Assembly (NCBI GenBank): GCA_033980235.1
Contig: CM067075.1
Location: forward strand, 11,072,292-11,136,291
DNA: 64,000 nt
DNA from: Diadema setosum
Lineage: Eukaryota > Echinodermata > Echinoidea > Diadematoida > Diadematidae
Direction of reading: 5' to 3'
How positions within the stretch are numbered: position 1 is the first letter of the stretch; each line of letters opens with the position of its first letter. The translations under genes were made by a program, and so were the position numbers. Below the pieces are notes generated by a model, which had not been told where the DNA came from, did not search any database, and saw nothing but the letters and a program-made list of their open reading frames with translations. Shown here one piece after another: positions 58,901 to 64,000 of this stretch.

Positions 58901-61900
58901 TACAGTGAGTCTGGCAGCTGGATTGTATGCATGTGATGCATTGTCTGGCAGACATTAAACAAAACAAAACAAAAACAAAAAACAGAACAAGAAACAACAA
59001 CAGCATCAATAACAAAAAACAACATGCTACAGTTGGACATTCCATCATACACCTAGAATGTATATTCTATGACTGCTAAAATCAAATCCATCAAATTCAG
59101 GGGCATATCCAGGAATTCTGTAAAAGGGGGGGGGGGGATGCCTTTACAAAATCAACCCATTGAAGATGAGTCCCAAGAATACTCGGGCAAGTGTCTATGG
59201 GAAATGTGTGTTAAAGCAAAATCAGTCCGTCGTCAACGGGTTAAAGGGGGAGGGGTGCATGCACCCCCTTCACTTTTTCTTTTTACTGCTTTGTTTTAAC
59301 AACAAAAAATAAAGAGGGGTGCATGCCCATAAATCATAATTCCCCTGACCTTTCCTACCTTGGTAGGATAAATCTGAAAAAAGATTCTATTTTAGACCAA
59401 CATACATCATGACATCTGTGTCATGGGTGACTATACATAAAGTATGTCCCCCCCAAAAAAAATCTATATCAGATTTTTGCATTGATAACTTCCAATATGA
59501 TTAAACTGTCTGAATACTATTTCAGGGTCTACAAATGTAACATCTTCCCTATATTTTGCAGAAAATCTCATTCAATTTGGTTAAGTGGTCACAGAGAAAT
59601 ATGAATCGTTGTGAAGCATATCATGGATGTGATTCTTCCAACTTTAGCACTTGGATGCTCTTGGAACTGCATACTAAAGTGTGAACACAATGGACAGAAC
59701 TTGGAGGGATGGGATTCCTCACATGCTCTACGAAAATCCTCATTTCTCTTTGACCACTGAAGCAAATCGGATGGGGTTTTCTGCAAGACGAGGGTAATAA
59801 GTTATAGTTTTATACCCTGAAATTGTATTTGGATTGGTTCACGATTTTTAAAGCTATCATTGCAGAGGGTCCTGTTGATTTTTTTTTTTTTTTTTGGGGG
59901 GGGGGGGGGGGGACATACAGTTACCAGTACATTAGAAAAAGAAATATTTACAGTGAATATAGGAGTAGAAAAATAACCTATAGTTTCACACATTATTGGT
60001 CTCCTGTTCAGACCACTCACTGAGTTTACAATTTCATTCGGATTGATGTTCCCTGCCACATTAACCCGTTGAGGATGGGCTGATATTGCTACAGCACGCA
60101 TTTCCCATAGACACTTGGCAAAGTATACTCGGGACTTGTCCTCAACGGGTTAAAAGTTTATGATTAGAGAGAGTGTGGCTTGTTTGCCCCAGCATTCATA
60201 CAGTTTGATCATATAAACCGTCACAGATACTAAGAACATATGCCAACATCTGCCTTTAATCTACCATTAATATCACCGATTATTGAGAAACTTTTGAAGA
60301 TTTTCACTAGGCATACTAGACATTTCATCATTCTAAGTCATAACTCATACATGTGTGTCTACTGGATCCAGCACAATCTCCAATGACCAAGATCAAATAA
60401 CTAGACTATGCTATGCAGTAACTAGACAATCAGTGCAAAATCGTGAAATAGGCCTCACCACCATGCGCGTGCACCCGTGCGTTAATAGCAAGCAAGGTTA
60501 GGTTAGGGTTAGGGTTTAGGATTAGGTAGGGTTGTATCTATGGTCAAATTGGCCGTTAAATTAGTCAAGGGGCATTAGGGAGTCCTTCCGAGAATAAAAA
60601 GTTGAAGACCAAAGCAAAAAACGGGAGAAAGGGAGGACGAAAGATGCTATGCTGTGGAAATCGGCCCCAACGCCCCACCGCGTAAACGCCATTTGGTGGG
60701 GCCGCATTCATGAGTATTATACAGTGCACTCTCATTATAACGAAATGCTCGGGACCGGCAGTTTTCTTTCGTTATAACGAAATTTCGTTATAACCGAACA
60801 AATACGATATATAACGAAAACAAGGAAACCACGTATATATATCATATATTCATATTCTGTTTCCTGAATACTCGTCTTACACTAGAAAGCTATGTGAAAT
60901 GTGATGGGGTAACTGTATTACAATAATAAACGCAAGTTCCCCTCAGAAACTGCGTGATACAAGGAGCGAACACACAGTGGTGTGAAGCGTTCACCCATGC
61001 AGAGACGCTATAAACTAAATGCTTGTTCCGCTATGTATTTTCGAAAGCAATTCGCATTTCGTTATAACGGAGCATATTTCTTTTGTTTTTCTTTGTCTAT
61101 GGCGTTTGGAAAAGACTTCATTATAACGGAAATTTCGCTATAACCGTGTTCGTTATAAGCGAATTTTGCACCATAGACTTTAATGGTGATAATTTTGGGA
61201 CCAGAAGATTTACTTCGTTATAACGAAATTTCGTTATAACCGTGTTCGTTGTAACGGGAGTGCACTGTACTGTGGAAGAAAGCCCCACTGCCATGCATAT
61301 TCACCGATGAACGCCACACGGTGGGGATGAATTCACGAGTATAAACAGGCGAGCTGCCGTAGTATTTGTGCGGACACGCAGTGGTGGGGCTTATTTCATG
61401 AGTATGCCACAATCAGTCTGAGTTACTTTTTAGTTTCGCCTTTGCTGCCAGATTGCCTCCTTCATAATTTTACAGTCACACTCTCCACAGACGAGATTCA
61501 GTGACAATGCCTGGCTGGCTGGCAACTTCTGAATATTTTTTTTCTGTGTCGATCTCTCTCCCGAGTCTTGCATATTTCTATATCATATAAAGTTTAGATC
61601 TACACATGTATGTTTACAATCCCACATATTGAATTAGAACAAAATTTCTCGCTAGATTCTAGTAGAGCTCTACAGTCTTGTACATGTAGAGCTAGACCCT
61701 ACATTGAGGTCTCGTATACATGTAGACCTAGTGTCTATATATTCGACTGTAGAATCCACATGTCGTACATGTACAAGCAAACCCTTCACACCCACAAGAT
61801 CCAATATGTGGGACCATAGCTATCTAGCTAATGATTTCTAGGAATGACTATCCAACGAGATTGCGTGCAATAAAACGAAATTCTGGATGGTATATTTCTG

Positions 61901-62049
61901 AAGTCATACAGATACACAATAAATTTGACGATTGCACTGTTATACTCACCAGCCTTATACCTGGGAGTGAAATATCTCTCCACGAAAGTTGGGAACACTT
62001 TTGCATCTGGCTGTGCATCACTCACGTTGACATCCATGGAAGCTGCCAT
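32277..62049 (-). CDS. ABITRAM: ABITRAM (FAM206A/Simiate), complete gene, 5 exons
   Basis: Exons in order on the minus strand: 62049-61950, 54761-54710, 41973-41844, 36300-36154 and 32471-32277. They total 624 nt and 207 aa; intron phases are 1, 2, 0, 0. The product begins MAASMDVN. Family-defining blocks are PTFVERYFTPRYK in exon 1, EDFCILQHSN in exon 2, ICVIALARGHPIL and the NKVIGKSKK end of exon 3, GAQYL, SPLC, CTDG and CVRGKLVEVNE in exon 4, and NTEGYVAIVL and LLSEEEYGQIL in exon 5. These match the human protein (about 180 aa) in order and spacing as I know it. Family knowledge: a small intracellular protein with a lipoyl/GcvH-like barrel, reported to bind actin and influence transcription. 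The C-terminal tail after RRERQ is Ser/Thr/Gly-rich and extra. All exons have AG/GT borders; only the exon 3 donor is weak. Introns are 7.2, 12.7, 5.5 and 3.7 kb, all dense in repeats. Confidence 0.9.
33164..33230 (-). other. tRNA-like SINE head, minus strand
   Basis: The minus strand contains GGAGTTCAATCCC (B box) after CTGGTGCAGATGCG, a common arrangement in tRNA-derived SINEs. The A box is degenerate. It lies in ABITRAM intron 4. Confidence 0.3.
33231..33711. other. ABITRAM intron 4 spacer
   Basis: (CA)n at 33403-33439 and AT-rich sequence; no exon recognised. Confidence 0.5.
33712..33794 (-). other. tRNA-like SINE head, minus strand
   Basis: The minus strand reads AGCTAAGAGGTAGATATGGC (A-box-like) and GAGGGTTTGACTC (B-box-like) with a long middle. 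Probably a tRNA-derived SINE fragment. Confidence 0.35.
33795..34829. other. ABITRAM intron 4 spacer
   Basis: AT-rich, no recognised feature. Confidence 0.45.
34830..35420 (+). pseudogene. Tandemly repeated, decayed coding-like sequence
   Basis: A segment of about 198 bp near 34836 recurs near 35034: AAATGTTTTGAATTGTAA matches AAATGTCTTGAATTGTAA, and AGGATAATGGATTATACA matches a related text upstream. The second copy opens MDYTKELQKLVGDI at 35118 and stays open to 35319. A shift in a T run would continue as GVYLASDIYCDNLK. The pattern of helices followed by a G/A-rich hydrophobic stretch is faintly like apolipoprotein-L-type proteins, but I cannot support a family. Both copies look dead. Confidence 0.25.
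35470..35585. repeat. AT-rich hexanucleotide repeat
   Basis: Runs of ATAAAT, ATAGAT and ATACAA variants, clearly a decayed 6-bp repeat. Confidence 0.85.
36154..36300 (-). CDS. ABITRAM: ABITRAM exon 4
   Basis: The acceptor TTAATGTAG follows a long T tract. The exon holds 49 complete codons, GAQYLREDSPLC to HQPQLLTTK, and ends at the donor AAG|GTATGC. CVRGKLVEVNE is the most conserved stretch of the protein family. Confidence 0.92.
36392..36428. repeat. (CAG)n(CAA)n microsatellite
   Basis: Mixed CAG and CAA triplets in ABITRAM intron 3; it translates as Gln but belongs to no recognised exon. Confidence 0.9.
36501..38945. mobile_element. 2.4-kb non-autonomous element with terminal hairpin
   Basis: The left end TTAGGTGATCCGA is the reverse complement of the right end TCGGATCACCTAA. 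The right end is also a perfect 12-bp hairpin at 38914-38943 (stem AGGTGATCCGAG, 6-nt loop), followed by a run of A. The left part is a tandem duplication with a 653-bp offset (36521 and 37174 onward). No coding capacity. Short matching termini with a 3' hairpin suggest a Helitron2/Helentron-like or a small TIR element. Confidence 0.6.
38973..39080. mobile_element. Small palindromic MITE
   Basis: TAGCTATAGGTGATTTCCGG and the following GTCCACCA are returned inverted at 39053-39080; the spacer is about 50 bp. Confidence 0.7.
39242..39618. mobile_element. TTAA foldback MITE, family A copy 2
   Basis: TTAA at 39242-39245 and 39615-39618, with TTTGATGAAAATTGAT and the inverse arm. The right TTAA is shared with the next element. 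Confidence 0.75.
39615..39849. mobile_element. TTAA MITE with GGGGATGG termini
   Basis: TTAAAGGGGATGGCTAGTAA at the left and GTTACTATCCATCCCCTTTA at the right are inverse. TTAA at 39846-39849. Confidence 0.7.
39850..41843. other. ABITRAM intron 3, last part
   Basis: G-rich run at 40560-40584 and a GC-richer stretch at 41020-41370; no exon recognised. Confidence 0.45.
41844..41973 (-). CDS. ABITRAM: ABITRAM exon 3
   Basis: The acceptor CCATGCAG follows a T/C tract. The exon supplies one base to complete Lys and then 43 codons from ICVIALARGHPILRD to KVIGKSKK. The donor is AAG|GTCGGT, a poor match at +3 to +5. A nearby GT (GTAGTG) would break the frame into exon 4, so GTCGGT is chosen. The family residues ICVI.LA..HP.L and NKV.GK are all present. 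Confidence 0.88.
41974..44876. other. ABITRAM intron 2 spacer
   Basis: AT-rich, with a C run at 44384-44397. No exon or long inverted repeat recognised. Confidence 0.45.
44877..45320. mobile_element. Foldback MITE family D copy 1 (GTATGTCC ends)
   Basis: GTATGTCCCCCCAAAA at 44881 and GGACATAC ending at 45316, with TACC/TGTA just outside that fits TA plus CAGT-type ends. The interior matches 59442-59918 through TTTCTCTTTGACC-like and GCAAATCGAATGGGG-like blocks. Confidence 0.7.
45399..45792. mobile_element. TTAA foldback MITE, family A copy 3
   Basis: TTAA at 45399-45402 and 45789-45792; arms with TTTGATGAAAATCGGTTTTG and CATCAACTAAACGTTGAATC. Confidence 0.78.
45973..46359. mobile_element. 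TTAA MITE family B copy 3 (reverse orientation)
   Basis: TTAAAGGTACTGTTTACCAT at the left and TGCAAATGG...TTAA at the right, inverse to copies 1 and 2. Confidence 0.72.
46790..47265. repeat. Three tandem units of about 156 bp with TGACCT motifs
   Basis: GTTCATTGACCCC, GTTCGCTGACCCC and GTTCGTTGACCCC start at 46813, 46971 and 47126. Each is followed by CTTTGACCTTGTGGTGA-like text and CAACTCCCCAAGGGA. Confidence 0.75.
47800..48480. mobile_element. Repeat element with TGACCT direct repeats and GGAC tail
   Basis: Two or more diverged units share GTACATGTATACACTAAGTT and TTGCATAGATATG. TGACCT is repeated three times with 1-bp spacing at 48152-48171. The element ends in a (GGAC)n-type run at 48420-48458. 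Confidence 0.6.
48650..49722. mobile_element. Element with 158-bp tandem units carrying DR1 motifs
   Basis: The ends GTCCCCGCCG and CGGCGGGGAC are inverse. Inside, GTAGAAGTTTTGAAG recurs at 48743, 48901, 49059, 49216 and 49374, a 158-bp period, with a sixth diverged unit. Most units contain the perfect direct repeat AGGTCAAAGGTCA. A GGAC/CACA run precedes the right end. No coding capacity. Confidence 0.75.
49723..51009. other. ABITRAM intron 2 spacer
   Basis: (GT)n at 49930-49968 and (CA)n with CG at 50240-50283; no exon recognised. Confidence 0.5.
51010..51640. mobile_element. TTAA MITE family B copy 4, interrupted
   Basis: Begins AAAGACATTATTTACCATTT (diverged TTAA) and ends near AATGGTAAACAGTACATT. 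Compared with the other copies it carries about 245 extra bp at roughly 51168-51415. Confidence 0.65.
51168..51415. mobile_element. Nested 3' fragment of a non-LTR retrotransposon (probable)
   Basis: Extra sequence inside family B copy 4, with TTAAGCTCCGCTTACTGGGG and an A/T/G-rich (AAATG)n-like tail at about 51393-51416. This fits a short 5'-truncated LINE tail; no coding sequence is left. Confidence 0.4.
51641..52639. other. ABITRAM intron 2 spacer
   Basis: Purine-rich low-complexity stretches at 52360-52640; no exon recognised. Confidence 0.45.
52640..53147. mobile_element. TTAA foldback MITE, family E
   Basis: TTAAAGAAGAAATCCACCCC at the left and GGGGTGAATTTCCTCTTCAA at the right are inverse. 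A T run followed by a G run (52848-52882) sits in the middle. Confidence 0.72.
53260..53727. mobile_element. TTAA MITE with GGGACATTCC end
   Basis: TTAAAGGGACATTCCAGACG at 53260 and AGAGGTTTCCTTTAA at 53713 bound it; the inverse match of the ends is only partial. Confidence 0.5.
53728..54709. other. ABITRAM intron 2, first part
   Basis: C run at 54109-54122 and (ATA/AAT)n, (ACAATA)n runs at 54420-54482. No exon recognised. Confidence 0.45.
54710..54761 (-). CDS. ABITRAM: ABITRAM exon 2 (52-nt exon)
   Basis: This exon is too short to appear as an open frame of its own. On the minus strand, a T-rich tract and TTTTCAG precede 54761. The exon reads VNGRQGEDFCILQHSN, flanked by split codons: Asp with exon 1 and Lys with exon 3. 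The donor AA|GTAAGT is a full consensus. Both phases fit the neighbouring exons. Confidence 0.88.
54934..55023. mobile_element. 90-bp TTAA MITE (TTAACCC type)
   Basis: TTAACCCGCTGCGTGCC at the left, GGCACAGAGAGGATTAA at the right. Confidence 0.5.
55024..55656. other. ABITRAM intron 1 spacer
   Basis: AT-rich; nothing recognised. Confidence 0.45.
55657..56050. mobile_element. TTAA foldback MITE, family A copy 4
   Basis: AGGGATGGTACAGTATTGGT at the left and CAACCAAAACTATACAATCC at the right, with TTAA at 56047-56050; the left TTAA has decayed. Confidence 0.72.
56051..57080. other. ABITRAM intron 1 spacer
   Basis: Nothing recognised beyond short AAC and GA runs. Confidence 0.45.
57081..57372. 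mobile_element. TTAA MITE family A copy 5, right end missing
   Basis: TTAAAGGGACTGTACAGTAC through ACTTTTGATACCCCTTAGAA follows family A and then stops abruptly where retrotransposon sequence begins. Confidence 0.75.
57373..58985 (+). pseudogene. 5'-truncated non-LTR retrotransposon (CR1/L2-like)
   Basis: 57380-57540 reads NTGAPQGCVLSPVLFLLYTS and KYADDTVIT, the reverse transcriptase palm. A direct duplication of CATCTTG at about 57537-57550 shifts the frame. 57548-58242 then reads WCDDHFLLLNVSKTKEL, YKYLGTTISNSLNW, QRLYFVRTLKKL, DPTHPLNENF and FIPNAIHLYN, the thumb and C-terminal region of the CR1/L2-type ORF2, ending in a stop. A 3' UTR seems to run to an (AAAAC)n tail at about 58958-58985. 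Endonuclease and most of the reverse transcriptase are missing. Confidence 0.85.
59152..59244. mobile_element. 93-bp TTAACCC-type MITE, copy 1
   Basis: Left end TCAACCCATTGAAGATGAG (decayed TTAA) and right end CGTCAACGGGTTAA. Interior CAAGTGTCTATGGGAAATG is shared, inverted, with 60061-60153. Confidence 0.6.
59442..59918. mobile_element. Foldback MITE family D copy 2
   Basis: GTATGTCCCCCCCAAAAAAA at the left; a T run, then a G run, then GGACATAC at the right. Same family as 44881-45316. Confidence 0.7.
60061..60153. mobile_element. 93-bp TTAACCC-type MITE, copy 2
   Basis: TTAACCCGTTGAGGATGGG at the left and GTCCTCAACGGGTTAA at the right; opposite orientation to 59152-59244. Confidence 0.65.
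60496..60533. repeat. Short interstitial telomere-like repeat
   Basis: GGTTAGGTTAGGGTTAGGG and degenerate continuation, four or five imperfect TTAGGG units. Confidence 0.6.
60659..61415. repeat. GC-rich repeat units flanking the pogo-like MITE
   Basis: Three related units with GCCCCAC, GGTGGGG and ATTCATGAGTAT (60661-60719, 61275-61342, 61370-61413). The MITE sits between the first two. Confidence 0.5.
60720..61269. mobile_element. Pogo/Tigger-like MITE with TA target site
   Basis: TA followed by CAGTGCACTCTCATTATAAC at the left, and TTGTAACGGGAGTGCACTG followed by TA at the right. Several internal copies of TTCGTTATAACGAAATTTCG. TA duplication and CAGT ends are typical of the pogo branch of Tc1/mariner. 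Confidence 0.75.
61950..62049 (-). CDS. ABITRAM: ABITRAM exon 1
   Basis: The ATG (62049-62047) has A at -3 and G at +4, a strong start context. It encodes 33 residues ending PRYKA plus one base, then a perfect GTGAGT donor. The segment PTFVERYFTPRYK is the conserved N-terminal block of the family. Confidence 0.87.
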
Positions 62050-63499
62050 TTTTGTTGTATGTACAGTTATCTCAAGATGGCGCTATTAACAAGTGACACG
62101 AGGGAGCTTTGACAACCACTCTTGACTGTACAGAAAAGATATAATCCGATTTCAGAGCATGAAAGCTTATGTCGGCCATAACTGATGGGGCTTCCAAAGA
62201 AGAACAAAAGCACGTTCAATTGGTTATGCAATGGGCCAGGTGCGTTGCTATGTCAGTGCATATTTAAAAGCCCAAGTTAGAAGTTATCATAAAAAGCAGT
62301 ACCCAAACAGAATTGTTTAGAGTTGACGATGATCATAAATATTAAGAGGTGTGAACTTGCAATAGAGCCATCCATGATGCTTTTTATGGCGACGATCCTT
62401 GATAACTGAGTCATTAAATCATGGAAGGGGGCAGAAGAAAAGGAATCAAGGGATCTATGATAACATAGTGTATATGTGAAAATAAAGAAATATTAATAAA
62501 TGAATGAATTTATAAACTAATGGCTGCATGAATTCATGATATTGATGAATAAAAACAAACCCAGATTTGATTTTATTTTATTTTGACTTTATTTCTGAAC
62601 TTCTTTTTCATACATAAATGAAATACAAAGTCAATTGAACGAACTAATTGAACACAGTATGATTTGAATCTGACAGTTAAAACATATCAAAAGGTTAATT
62701 CAAATATCCAACATTTTTTTCTGACATAATGCAAAATGAAATAAACGAAACATTTTGTGCATACATTTATGCAAACATAAGCTACAGTATATATATTGTT
62801 CAAAGACAAATTAGGCAACTCCTGATGTACAGAAATTCAGGAGACCATCATCATAGGCAAACGCTTGACGAGGACAATGGCCTCAGAAATTATTGTCTAA
62901 ACAATACAACATTGTAAGAATATAATATACAAGTCACCACATAGATCTAAAGACCAGGCACAGAAATGAAATTAAATAAAAACAGAAAAAAAATTTCCAA
63001 AGTCGAGTTGATTTCCCAAAAAAGTAGGCCTATGTTAAAACTAGAAACGAAAAAAGTAACAAACCAACAAGAAAAAAAGGCGAATATGCGAAAGATGAAG
63101 AAATTAAAGGGAAATGGAAAATAATCCCCCAAATGAACACGATATAGAATTTCCATAATTACGTCGGCAAAGAAATAACACTTTAATAAGATAATAACAC
63201 AACATCACTTTGTCATAACATGATCAATACACATTTCTAAGGGACAGTAATCTCGGTAAACGCGGGAAAAAAGAAACAAACGAACATCCAAAACAGAGAT
63301 AATAAAATTATGGAATAATACGCCAAACTCATTATGACTTACGTAACGTTGAGTCCTTATTTTCAATTTCAATTTTCATTTTCAATTTCAATATCAATTT
63401 CAATTCATTTCTGAAAGTTTTACTTTCAAGAATGAAATTCACGATCAAAAATACAACAACAACAAGGAGATTTAGTAAAATCAAATTACTTGAAGAAAA
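62050..63499. other. Region upstream of ABITRAM
   Basis: Contains the ABITRAM promoter close to 62050-62150, then AT-rich sequence and a (TTTCAA)n-like run at 63360-63407. No other gene recognised. Confidence 0.45.
62074..62082. promoter_or_regulatory. YY1-like motif beside the ABITRAM start codon
   Basis: AAGATGGCG lies 25 bp before the start codon. This motif is common near the start sites of housekeeping genes and fits a broadly expressed gene. Confidence 0.35.
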
Positions 63500-63790
63500 A
63501 CAGCTTCATATTATGAATTTAATGAAAGTACAAAATACTGTAAATTGTTGCATATTCTTTTCCATGACAAGTTCCATGTTGCAGGGGCCGTCACAAGAAA
63601 CACACGTAATGATGCCTGATGAGATGACAGCCCTTTTCGCGAAGAAAATGACTAAAATAAAATAATGTTCTCTATCGGACTTATACACACAAAAGAAGGG
63701 GGAGGTGCAATGATGGTGGGGAGGAGTGAGGATTCACTTATGGCCTGGTTTGATTTTTCTTGCAAAGAAAATAATCAGTAAATATGATTA
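63500..63790. repeat. Dispersed repeat, copy 2 of 2
   Basis: Matches 661-945 in the same orientation (GTTGCAGGGG, AAAATGACTAAAAT, AAAGAAGGGGGAGGTGCAAT, GGCCTGGTTTGATTTT). Confidence 0.6.
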
Positions 63791-63837
63791 TTACAGAGAC
63801 TATGTTATTAACAGAAATATGCCTTTCTGTTGTATGT

Positions 63838-64000
63838 ATTTGTCCTTCGGATAGGACATAAAATGGAGGTCCCGTGTATGAGAGTGTCACAACTCATGCA
63901 CGTAAATGATCCCGCTTCATTCATTCATCGCAAAGAGCAGAGCACGGGTGAAGTGGTCCCACCTCGCATCCAACTGGACCCCATGGAAGACCAGCTTAAC
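63838..64000. repeat. Probable interspersed repeat reaching the window end
   Basis: TCCTTCGGATAGGACATAAA followed by GGAGGTCCCGTGTATGAGAG looks like a common SINE-type body; only one copy is in the window, so this rests on general recognition. Confidence 0.3.

Overview
The window is animal genomic DNA: AT-rich, full of microsatellites and foldback elements, with split genes carrying consensus splice sites. Two genes can be rebuilt exon by exon. Together with the repeat types (tRNA-derived SINE-like units, TTAA-bounded MITEs, 5'-truncated non-LTR retrotransposons), they point to a marine invertebrate deuterostome. I favour an echinoderm, but the species cannot be fixed from sequence alone.

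Plus strand, about 4.9-24 kb: a complete three-exon gene for a myostatin/GDF8/11-type TGF-beta ligand. Exons lie at 5875-6406, 21219-21598 and 23161-23544 and encode 431 aa. It has a signal peptide, a propeptide with a CxxC and a latency-type helix, an RQRR furin site and a 109-aa nine-cysteine mature domain. Its 14.8-kb first intron holds a 2.3-kb tandem array of roughly 108-bp tRNA-like units, a 1.9-kb foldback element whose arms are short direct repeats, MITEs, and GC-richer segments with E-box and SMAD-like motifs.

Minus strand, about 32.3-62.0 kb: a complete five-exon ABITRAM (FAM206A/Simiate) gene. Exons lie at 61950-62049, 54710-54761, 41844-41973, 36154-36300 and 32277-32471 and encode 207 aa. 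A gene of only 624 coding bases spans nearly 30 kb because its introns are packed with transposon relics. The two genes are convergent, about 8.7 kb apart. I see no sign that they work together: one product is a secreted signal, the other an intracellular factor.

The rest is repeat landscape. It includes eighteen TTAA-bounded foldback elements in several families (five copies of family A, four of family B, two of family C), two of which abut a neighbour through a single shared TTAA. There are TA-bounded pogo-like MITEs, a 2.4-kb element ending in a perfect hairpin, two degraded non-LTR retrotransposons, and tandem elements built around AGGTCA direct repeats, the DR1 type of nuclear-receptor site. 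The features of most interest for novelty are the tRNA-like higher-order array, the foldback element carrying a tRNA-like core, the short-repeat foldback element, and the transposon-borne DR1 arrays.
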